A stretch of 40,392 nucleotides of DNA, taken from an uncultured Acetobacteraceae bacterium. Lineage in GTDB: Bacteria; Pseudomonadota; Alphaproteobacteria; Acetobacterales; Acetobacteraceae. The notes under the pieces were generated by a model. That model searched no databases, was not told the DNA's origin, and worked only from the letters and a program-made list of their open reading frames with translations. Made by a program: the position numbers and the translations under genes. The stretch lies in the NCBI GenBank assembly GCA_937873095.1, contig CALMVI010000142.1, positions 1-40,392 of the forward strand. The letters run 5' to 3'. Shown here in pieces: positions 24,568-31,301 of the stretch. The number at the start of each line of letters is the position of its first letter. Position 1 is the first letter of the stretch.

Positions 24568-25695
24568 ATGCAAGGCTTTCCGGTGACGCGTGCGGCGCAG
24601 CGCAAGACGCGGCCGTCCGATGACGGGTTGCGCTTCGGCGAGGTGTTCACCGACCACATGTTCACGATGGTGTACGAGGACGGCCTCGGCTGGCACAGCC
24701 CGCGCATCGTGCCCTACGGCCCGTTCGAGATCGATCCTGCCTGCTGCGTGCTGCACTACGCCCAGGCCGTGTTCGACGGGCTGAAGGCGTTCCGCGGCGC
24801 CGACGGGCAGGTCCGCCTGTTCCGCGGCGACAGGCACGCGGCCCGGCTGAACCGGTCCTGCGACATGCTGTGCATCCCGCCGCTCGACCCCCGGCTGGTC
24901 GAGGACTCGTTCGCGGCGCTGGTCGCCGTCGACCAGGATTGGGTGCCCTCCAAGCGCAGCACCGCGCTCTACATCCGCCCGACCGTCATCGCGACGGAGA
25001 ATTTCCTGGGCGTCCGCCCGTCGCGCAAATACCTGTACTACGTGATCCTCACGCCCGTCGGGCCGTATTACCGGGAGGGGCTGAACCCGGTCAGGATCCT
25101 CGCCACCGACCAGCACGTGCGCGCCGTGCCGGGCGGGCTGGGTGCTGCCAAGACCGCCGGCAACTATGCGGCCAGCCTGTATGCCGCGCGCGAGGCCGAA
25201 CAGCAGGGCTACACCCAGGTGCTGTGGCTTGACGGGCAGCACCGCGAGTTCCTCGACGAGGTCGGCACGATGAACATCATGCTGCGCATCGGCGACACGG
25301 TGGTGACGCCGCCGCTGTCGAACGGGACCATACTGGACGGCGTCACGCGCGATTCCGCGCTCCAGCTGCTGCGGGACTGGGGGATCGCCACCGAGGAGCG
25401 TCCGGTGTCCATCCACGAGGTGGAGGAGGCGCACAGGGCGGGGCGGCTGACAGAAATGTGGGGCACCGGCACGGCCGCTGTGATCTCGCCGGTGGGCGAG
25501 CTGGGTTTCGGGTCTGCCAGGATGACGATCAACGGCGGCCGGACCGGCGAACTGACGCAGCGGCTCTACGACGCCATCACCTCCATACAGTACGGAGCGA
25601 CCAACGACGCGCATGGCTGGACGCGGCTGGTGCGCGCGCCGGACCGGGCGCTGACGGACCCGCTGCCCGAAGCCGCTTCCGTGCCCGCGATGTAG
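24568..25695 (+). CDS. ilvE: Branched-chain amino acid aminotransferase (class IV, BCAT beta type)
   Basis: This 375-residue PLP enzyme transfers amino groups between glutamate and branched-chain 2-oxo acids, the last step of Ile, Leu and Val synthesis and the first of their breakdown. Signatures are VLHYAQAVFDGLKAFRG, RLFRGDRHAARLNRS, the PLP Lys195 in GGLGAAKTAGNYAAS, EFLDEVGTMNIM and the C-terminal EMWGTGTAAVISPVG. It belongs to the longer, eukaryote-like group. The start is ATG 24568, with GAAAGG 11 bases before; GTG 24556 is in frame but has no site. It lies just after the IS110 scar and appears intact. Confidence 0.95.
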   Translation: MQGFPVTRAAQRKTRPSDDGLRFGEVFTDHMFTMVYEDGLGWHSPRIVPYGPFEIDPACCVLHYAQAVFDGLKAFRGADGQVRLFRGDRHAARLNRSCDMLCIPPLDPRLVEDSFAALVAVDQDWVPSKRSTALYIRPTVIATENFLGVRPSRKYLYYVILTPVGPYYREGLNPVRILATDQHVRAVPGGLGAAKTAGNYAASLYAAREAEQQGYTQVLWLDGQHREFLDEVGTMNIMLRIGDTVVTPPLSNGTILDGVTRDSALQLLRDWGIATEERPVSIHEVEEAHRAGRLTEMWGTGTAAVISPVGELGFGSARMTINGGRTGELTQRLYDAITSIQYGATNDAHGWTRLVRAPDRALTDPLPEAASVPAM

Positions 25696-25719
25696 GGCGC
25701 CCAGTACCACCAATGATTT

Positions 25720-25774
25720 GCGGGTCCGGGGGCGCCCGCCCCCGGCGGGGTTTGGGGCGGAGCCCCAAGTTCAC
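25720..25774. repeat. 55-base dispersed repeat, copy 2, between convergent genes
   Basis: It matches 11520-11574 at 52 of 55 positions in the same orientation. It lies between the ilvE stop (25695, plus) and the stop of the hypothetical gene at 25794 (minus), which is the same convergent setting as copy 1. Confidence 0.85.
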
Positions 25775-25793
25775 TTCCTGGCCTTTCGGGGCG

Positions 25794-26183
25794 TCACGCG
25801 CGCCAGTCCATCGCGTTGGGCGGCAGGGGGGACGTCCTGGTGAACGCGGCTGAAGGCGGGTTCATCACGAATTCGAACACGATGGTCACGCCCTGCTCGG
25901 TCACGCTGATCGATTTGGTTGCCTGCTTCGGCACGGGGACGCGCACCGCGATGAGGTAGGCGACCGCCAGCGCCCCGAGGGCGGCGGCGGGGAGCACGAC
26001 CGGCGTCGTCCCAGCCTCGGTCGACAGGGTGAACTCCACTTCGTTGGCTGCCGCGCGCAGCGTCACGCTCCTGACGGAGCCTTCGGGAACGCCGAGCGAG
26101 GTGGCGACCTTGCGGCAGCGGCCTATCGCGTCGGTCAGGCCGGCGCGGTCGATCTCGATCGAGCGGACGTCACGGATGGTCAA
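25794..26183 (-). CDS. Hypothetical protein
   Basis: This 129-residue protein starts at TTG 26183, with GGGGA seven bases upstream; there is no ATG or GTG near. The sequence begins TIRDVRSIEIDRAGLTDAIGRCRKVATSLGV. It has a weakly hydrophobic segment AAALGALAVAYLIAVRVPV (about 66-84) and ends with two beta-like strands (SISVTEQGVTIVFEFVMN). The hydrophobic segment is too mixed to call a membrane helix firmly. I do not recognise a family. The gene is convergent with ilvE, and its upstream gap holds a copy of the dispersed palindromic repeat. Confidence 0.65.
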   Translation of the reverse strand: MTIRDVRSIEIDRAGLTDAIGRCRKVATSLGVPEGSVRSVTLRAAANEVEFTLSTEAGTTPVVLPAAALGALAVAYLIAVRVPVPKQATKSISVTEQGVTIVFEFVMNPPSAAFTRTSPLPPNAMDWRA

Positions 26184-26259
26184 ACTTCTGTCCCCGGCAC
26201 CGCACCGCCGAAAGGTAGGGCAGAGATGTTAACGGCCGGTTAGAGCAGCATCACCCAGA

Positions 26260-26366
26260 CTAGAGCATGTTCCGTTCACTTGCGTTCACTCCACAGGCTC
26301 TAGCTCTTTGTTTTGCGAGCATCTTCACCCGATCAGTCGATTCCGTCTGATCGGGATCTGCTCTAG
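26260..26366. repeat. Dispersed palindromic repeat, copy 2, with terminal inverted repeats
   Basis: The element is bounded by CTAGAGCA (26260-26267) and its reverse complement TGCTCTAG (26359-26366). It contains an internal hairpin, CCCGATCAG (26328-26336) with CTGATCGGG (26347-26355). It aligns with the reverse strand of 4598-4693. It lies in the gap between two minus-strand genes. Confidence 0.8.
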
Positions 26367-26444
26367 AGCCGGGCTGGGCGACAGAGCTCGGCAGGACCGA
26401 GCCGCAGGGCAGCGCGAGCGGCTGCGCCAGCGTGTCCGCGGCAC

Positions 26445-28148
26445 TCACAGCGCCGGCCCGTCATGGCCGGTCATCTCGCGCCGGATGACGGCGACCGGCA
26501 CAAGACCCGCCGCGAGGAAGCGGTCGTGGAAGCGGGCCAGGGAGAACGCGCCGCCCTCTGCCGCCTGCACGTCGCGCCGCAGCTTGAGGATTTCCAGCTT
26601 GCCCAGCGTGTATGAGAAATAGCCGGGGTCGCTGGTGCCGCGGCGCGCCTCCTTGTAGGCGACGCTGGCGGGCTGGAAGCACTGCCTGGCCATCATCTCG
26701 GCGGCGGCCGGCAGCGTCATCGCGCCGGTGTGCATGCTGATCGACGCGACCAGCCGGCAGTCGCGCAGCAGCGCGTCCTGCAGCTGCGCCAGGCGGAGTT
26801 TCGCGCCGCCGCCGCCGAGCCCCTCGTCGAGCATCATCTGCTCGCTGTAATGCGCCCAGCCCTCGGTGACGGTGTAGGAGTGCGCGGTCTTGCGGATGTC
26901 GGACCATTCCGGGTGTGCCTGGCTGAACAGGAACTGGGTGAAATGCCCCGGCAGCGCCTCGTGCACGGACAGGTTCTGCAGCAGCGGCCGGTTGAAATAG
27001 GCGAGGTAGCGGTCCTGCTTGGCGGGCGGGTCGGCCGCGTCAGGCGGCGTGATGTAGTAGTAGGCGGTCACCGCCCTGGTCTCGAACGGTCCCGGCGGAT
27101 CCAGCTCGCCGAACACCAGCGCGCGCGAGAAGGGCGGCGTCTCGCCCACCACCGGCAGCGTCTGCGCGGGCAGGTCGACGATGTGGCGCTCGGCGATGAA
27201 GCGCTGCAGCGCCGCCAGGCCGTCCCGCGCGGTCGTGATCAGCTGGGCGGCGCCCGGGTGGTCGGCCTCGATCTCGGCCAGCGCGCCGTCCGGGTCCTTG
27301 GGGTCGACCGCCCTGGCGGCCGTGCGGAACGCGTCCTGGTCGCGGGCGAGCTGGGCCCGGCCGGCGGCGAGCACTTCGGCCGGCGAGGCCTTCACCATGT
27401 CGGCGGCAAGCAGGCGCGCCAGCCCGTCCGTGCCGATCTCGAAGCGGCCATGGGCGAGCGGCTTCTGGCCGGTCAGCCAGGCCTTGTAGGCCGCCAGCGC
27501 CGCCAGCGCCTGCTGCCCGGCGCGGGCGAGCTCGGATTGCAGGCGGGCATCCCTGACGGCGGCGAAGGCCGCTGGCACGTCCTGGCGCAGGAAACCTTCG
27601 GTGCCGTCGATCTCCTCGAGCGCGATCTCGATGTAGACCGGAGGCATGTCGGTCAGGTTGCGCCGGGCCTCGGCGAACATCGCCGGTATCTGCCGCTCGC
27701 GCGAGACAGCGCTGGCCAGCCGGGCGGGCAGCGGGGCGAAATCGCGCTCGATGATCTGGTACACGCCGCTGGTCGCCAGGTCGACATAGGTGGCCGGGTT
27801 GTGCCGCCACTGCTGCACCGTCTCCAGCTCCAGCAGCTGGCCGCCGATCTCGGCCGCGAGCACGTCCCTGTCGTCGTGTTCGATGGGCGACAGGGTGCCG
27901 GCCGGCAGCGCCTGCAGCCCCGCCAGCGTGGCGTGCAGGCGGGCCGCGTCCCTGGTGTGGGCGGCCGCCGACACGTCGTCCAGCAGGGCGTCGCCGGCAT
28001 GCAGGCCCGAAGCGGTCGCTTCGGTCGGGTGTGCCGCGTATTCCTCGGCGAAATAGGCCTTGCTCAGCGAGGCGAAGCTGACCGGGCTGGCGGCGGCAGG
28101 GGCGCCGAGCGCGATGGTCAACGCCAGGGAGGAAAGATGCGCGCGCAT
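26445..28148 (-). CDS. DUF885 family exported protein (metallopeptidase-like)
   Basis: This 567-residue protein starts at ATG 28148, with GGAG nine bases upstream. The signal peptide is MRAHLSSLALTIALGAPAAAS. DUF885 proteins resemble M32/gluzincin peptidases. The HExxxxH-like motif HEALPGH lies at 396-402 and the third ligand region TEGWAHY at 428-434, with PLLQNLSV just before. The C-terminus MTLPAAAEMM...AYKEARRGTSDPGYFSYTLGKLEI is typical and the length is normal. A periplasmic zinc-dependent peptidase is the likely activity; the substrate is unknown. A longer in-frame start at 28277 would bury the signal peptide. The gene is divergent from the FAD oxidase gene. Confidence 0.9.
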   Translation of the reverse strand: MRAHLSSLALTIALGAPAAASPVSFASLSKAYFAEEYAAHPTEATASGLHAGDALLDDVSAAAHTRDAARLHATLAGLQALPAGTLSPIEHDDRDVLAAEIGGQLLELETVQQWRHNPATYVDLATSGVYQIIERDFAPLPARLASAVSRERQIPAMFAEARRNLTDMPPVYIEIALEEIDGTEGFLRQDVPAAFAAVRDARLQSELARAGQQALAALAAYKAWLTGQKPLAHGRFEIGTDGLARLLAADMVKASPAEVLAAGRAQLARDQDAFRTAARAVDPKDPDGALAEIEADHPGAAQLITTARDGLAALQRFIAERHIVDLPAQTLPVVGETPPFSRALVFGELDPPGPFETRAVTAYYYITPPDAADPPAKQDRYLAYFNRPLLQNLSVHEALPGHFTQFLFSQAHPEWSDIRKTAHSYTVTEGWAHYSEQMMLDEGLGGGGAKLRLAQLQDALLRDCRLVASISMHTGAMTLPAAAEMMARQCFQPASVAYKEARRGTSDPGYFSYTLGKLEILKLRRDVQAAEGGAFSLARFHDRFLAAGLVPVAVIRREMTGHDGPAL

Positions 28149-28305
28149 GGCCGGCCGCTCCAGGGATGCAGGTCCTACCCACGCGCCGGACCGTGGCCGA
28201 TCAACGCGCGCCACGTGCATGGGCCTCGCCGCCGCGACAGGACGCTTCGATGCGCAGAAAGGGCATGGTTTTTGCAAAGCACCGAGCCTAAACTAAGCCT
28301 ACACG

Positions 28306-28320
28306 AAGCTACACTAGCTT
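28306..28320. promoter_or_regulatory. Palindrome in the divergent promoter region of the FAD oxidase operon
   Basis: AAGCTA-CAC-TAGCTT is a perfect 6-3-6 inverted repeat 35 bases before the oxidase ATG. It is flanked by direct TAAACT repeats (28289-28294 and 28320-28325). The spot between divergent genes suits an operator. No regulator gene is adjacent. Confidence 0.35.
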
Positions 28321-28354
28321 AAACTCGCACCGCACAGCTAAGGCAACCGACGAC

Positions 28355-29926
28355 ATGGCGCAGACACGCAGGCAGTTGCTGACACGGATCGGGGCCGCGG
28401 CGGGCGGTGCCGCGATGTACCAGGCGATGACGCAGCTTGGGCACGCCACGGCCACCGATTTCGCGGGGCCGCCGACGCTGAGCGGCAGCCGCGCCGGCAC
28501 CAGCGTGCTCGTCCTGGGCGCCGGGCTGTCCGGCATGCTCGCCGCCTACGAACTTCGGCGTGCGGGCTACACGGTGCGGGTGCTGGAGTACCAGGACCGC
28601 TCCGGCGGGCGCAACTTCACCCTGCGCGGCGGCGACACGCTGACCGAGCTGGGCGGCGCCACGCAGCACGTGGACTTCGCGCCGGGCAACTACATCAACC
28701 CCGGTCCGTGGCGCATTCCGTATCACCACAACGCCATCCTGCATTATTGTCGGGCATTCGGCGTGGCGCTGGAGCCGTTCATCGAGGTGAACCACAACGC
28801 CTACCTGCACGACAGCAAGAGCTTCGGCGGGCAGCCGCAGCGCTACCGCGAGGTGCTGGCCGACTTCAACGGCTACACCGCGGAGCTGCTGGCCAAGGCG
28901 ATCGACCAGAAATCGCTCGACCTGCCGGTCAGCGACGACGAGCGTCACGACGTGAAAAAGGCGATGAAGGGGTGGGGGCTGCTGGACGCCGGCTACGCCT
29001 ATACCGGCAAGTCGGCCTCCGACCGCCGCGGCTGGGCCAAGCCGCCCGGCGCCGGGCCGGACGGCGCGCCGGTGCCGTCCGAGCCGCTGCCGCGCGCGGC
29101 GGTGATGAAGTCCGGGCTGTGGCAGTACCTGGCGTTCAACATGTCGGGCGACGTGCAGACCACCATGTTCCAGCCGGTGGGCGGCATGGACATGATCGGC
29201 CGCGCCTTCGCCAGGCAGGTCAACGACCTGGTCACCCACAACGTGCGCGTGTCGTCGATCGCCCAGAACGACGACGGAGTGACGGTGACGTATGCCGACC
29301 ATAATTTCGGCGGCGCGGAAACGCAGGTGCACGCCGATTACTGCGTGTGCACCATTCCGCTCTCCGTCCTGAGCCAGCTCGACGTGCAGGTGAGCGGGCC
29401 GATGAAGGCGGCGATCTCCTCCGTGCCCTATCATTCCTCGGTCAAGATCGGCCTGGAGTTCAAGCGGCGGTTCTGGGAGCAGGACGAGCAGATCTACGGC
29501 GGCATCAGCTTCACCGACCAGCCGATCAGCGTGATGTCCTACCCGAGCCATGGCTACTTCTCCGACGGGCCGGCGGTGATGCTGGGCGGCTACATGTTCG
29601 GCGCCGCCGCCTACGATTTCGCCGGCATGACGCCGCAGGAGCGGGTGCAGGCGGCGCTGGAGCAGGGCTCGAGAATCCATCGGCAGTATCGCACGGAGTT
29701 CGCGTCCGGGGTCGGCGTGTCCTGGAGCCGCATGCCGTGGACGCTGGGCTGCTGCGGCATGTGGAGCGAGGACGCCCGGCGCACGCATTACAAGACGCTG
29801 ACCACGATGGACGGCCGGATCGTGCTCGCGGGCGAGCATGCGTCCCATGTCGGCTGCTGGCAGGAGGGCGCGCTGCTCTCGGCACTCAGCGCCATCACCC
29901 AGCTGCACCAGCGGGCGGTCGGCTGA
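28355..29926 (+). CDS. Tat-exported flavin amine oxidase family protein
   Basis: This 523-residue FAD enzyme of the monoamine/L-amino-acid oxidase family has an N-terminal twin-arginine signal TRRQLLTRIGAAAGG (residues 4-18), so it should be exported folded with FAD. The dinucleotide site is VLVLGAGLSGMLAAYEL with GxGxxG at 55-60, then RSGGR at 82-86. ELGGATQHVDF is the region after the second Gly-rich motif, and the C-terminal FAD motif is GRIVLAGEHASHVGCWQEGALLS. The cytochrome c gene starts on its stop codon (TGATG), which suggests that electrons go to a cytochrome rather than directly to oxygen (inference). The substrate, an amine or an amino acid, is not predictable from sequence alone. 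Confidence 0.9.
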   Translation: MAQTRRQLLTRIGAAAGGAAMYQAMTQLGHATATDFAGPPTLSGSRAGTSVLVLGAGLSGMLAAYELRRAGYTVRVLEYQDRSGGRNFTLRGGDTLTELGGATQHVDFAPGNYINPGPWRIPYHHNAILHYCRAFGVALEPFIEVNHNAYLHDSKSFGGQPQRYREVLADFNGYTAELLAKAIDQKSLDLPVSDDERHDVKKAMKGWGLLDAGYAYTGKSASDRRGWAKPPGAGPDGAPVPSEPLPRAAVMKSGLWQYLAFNMSGDVQTTMFQPVGGMDMIGRAFARQVNDLVTHNVRVSSIAQNDDGVTVTYADHNFGGAETQVHADYCVCTIPLSVLSQLDVQVSGPMKAAISSVPYHSSVKIGLEFKRRFWEQDEQIYGGISFTDQPISVMSYPSHGYFSDGPAVMLGGYMFGAAAYDFAGMTPQERVQAALEQGSRIHRQYRTEFASGVGVSWSRMPWTLGCCGMWSEDARRTHYKTLTTMDGRIVLAGEHASHVGCWQEGALLSALSAITQLHQRAVG

Positions 29927-30351
29927 TGCGCCCGGTCGCCGCGGCGGCCCTGGGCGCGGCTTTGGGCGCGGCGTTCGTTCTGGCCCCTCTGCTGGCCGCC
30001 GCCGACACGGCCACCACGCTCGGCAGGGCGACGATACCGGAGCAGAGCGGCGCCGCGCTCTACCAGCACATCTGCCAAGGCTGCCACCAGGCGGGCGCCC
30101 GCGGCGCGGTGGGCGCAGGCGCGTTCCCCGCCTTGGCGGGAAACCCGAAACTGGCGGTGTCCGGCTATCCGGTCAGCATGGTGCTGAACGGCAATGGCGG
30201 CATGCCCTGGTTCAACGGACAGCTGAGCGACGCCCAGGTGGCGGACGTGGTGAACTACGTGCGCACGCATTTCGGTAACGCCTACACCGATGCCGTGACG
30301 CCGGCCGACGTTGCCGCGGCCCGCGGGCCGGTGCCGGTGATGGAGCGCTGA
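29926..30351 (+). CDS. Periplasmic c-type cytochrome
   Basis: This 141-residue monohaem cytochrome c has a signal peptide (VAAAALGAALGAAFVLAPLLAAA) and the haem site C50-Q-G-C53-H54. The probable distal ligand is Met93 in NGNGGMPWFNGQLSD, and the terminal helix is VADVVNYVRTHFGN. Class I fold. The ATG overlaps the oxidase TGA by one base, so the two proteins are translationally coupled and very likely form an electron-transfer pair, with the cytochrome passing electrons to a terminal oxidase. It is followed by a 351-base gap with hairpins. Confidence 0.93.
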   Translation: MRPVAAAALGAALGAAFVLAPLLAAADTATTLGRATIPEQSGAALYQHICQGCHQAGARGAVGAGAFPALAGNPKLAVSGYPVSMVLNGNGGMPWFNGQLSDAQVADVVNYVRTHFGNAYTDAVTPADVAAARGPVPVMER

Positions 30352-30702
30352 GCGCAGCGGCTGCGTAGACAGGCCAGGGGCGCTGCTCCTGGACCTAGCC
30401 GGGGTCTGAAACCCCAGATCCCCATTTCAGATTGCGCGTGAACTGCCTCACCTGCGGGTGAACGGTGCGATTCTGCCTGTGCGATAGGCAGTGTCGTGCT
30501 CGGCGAAAAGCGCAGCCCCGCCAAGTTCCGTGTTGCGTAATGTTCGCGCCAGGTCGATGTCTCGGCGCACCGATCCTTAAGACCGTCCGTGCACTCGTTT
30601 CCAGAGCGTGACGCCGGCGCGGCATCGAACTTGCAGGAACGTTGCCCAGTCGTGACGCGGCCGTGATCCCGGCCGGACGTCCGATGACTGGGGAGTGCCA
30701 CG
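30352..30702. other. Intergenic region with hairpins between cytochrome c and exported RidA
   Basis: This 351-base gap has no gene that I can support. It holds a stem CCAGG/CCTGG (30374-30392), GGGGT-CTGAA-ACCCC (30401-30415, related to the palindrome at 14703) and CTGCCT/AGGCAG (30473-30491). The first two could end transcription of the oxidase-cytochrome pair. A promoter for ridA probably lies in the second half, but I see no convincing -35/-10 pair. Confidence 0.45.
30401..30415 (+). terminator. Hairpin after the cytochrome c gene
   Basis: GGGGT-CTGAA-ACCCC is a 5-bp stem 50 bases after the stop, preceded by a weaker stem at 30374-30392. No U-run follows, so terminator activity is only possible. 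Confidence 0.3.
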
Positions 30703-31254
30703 ATGATTCCGACGGGTACAGTATCGAGACAACGGGCGCCGCGCGCGGGAGTTCCGGCCACTCGTCGCATTGCCGGTGCGGTTGCCGCATCGGCCCTCAT
30801 CATGGGCGCGGCCCGGGCGCAGAACGTCGTGCGGCTGCCCGTGCCCAACAGCGACTTTCCGATTTCGGCCGCAGTCACCGTCAAGTCCGGCACCGACCTC
30901 GTCTTCCTCAGCGGCGCGCTGGCGCCGGTGATCGATGCGAACGCGCCCAAGGGCAGCCAGGCGGCCTATGGCGACACAGCGACCCAGACCGCCGGCGCCC
31001 TGGAAAGAATCAAGGAGACGCTCGGCCGGATGGGGCTCGGCATGGGCGACGTGATCAAGATGACCGTTTTCCTGGCGGGCGACGCCAGCAAGGGCGGCAA
31101 GATGGATTTCGCCGGCCTGATGACCGGCTACACCAAGTATTTCGGCACCAAGGACCAGTCCAACAAGCCGGCGCGCAGCGCCGTGCAGGTGGCCGCCCTG
31201 GCCGCCCCCGGCGCCCTGGTGGAGATCGAAGTGATCGCCGCCAAGCCGCACTGA
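30703..31254 (+). CDS. Exported RidA family protein
   Basis: This 183-residue protein starts at ATG 30703, with GGGAG seven bases upstream. Residues 1-39 form an export signal, with Arg-rich start, ATRRIAGAVAASALIMGAARA and cleavage after ARA; the RR pair could make it a Tat substrate. The RidA domain follows: TDLVFLSGALAPVID, TQTAGALERIKETLGRMGLGMGDVIKMTVFL and NKPARSAVQVAALAAPGALVEIEVIAA. Arg158 and Glu174 match the catalytic Arg105/Glu120 of imine deaminases. Most RidA proteins are cytoplasmic; export next to an exported amine oxidase suggests hydrolysis of the imine product in the periplasm. The TonB receptor gene follows after 47 bases. Confidence 0.9.
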   Translation: MIPTGTVSRQRAPRAGVPATRRIAGAVAASALIMGAARAQNVVRLPVPNSDFPISAAVTVKSGTDLVFLSGALAPVIDANAPKGSQAAYGDTATQTAGALERIKETLGRMGLGMGDVIKMTVFLAGDASKGGKMDFAGLMTGYTKYFGTKDQSNKPARSAVQVAALAAPGALVEIEVIAAKPH

Positions 31255-31301
31255 ACGTCTCCACGGACCGGCGAACAGGACCGGCAACGAACAGGATCGA
31301 C

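Noticed and set aside
26730-28322. 530-codon plus-strand frame opposite the DUF885 gene
   Set aside because: It is antisense to a protein with a signal peptide and HEALPGH metal site and has no motif of its own.
30642-31301. Extension of the TonB receptor frame upstream to 30642
   Set aside because: It overlaps the exported RidA gene in another frame, and the receptor signal peptide clearly starts at 31302.
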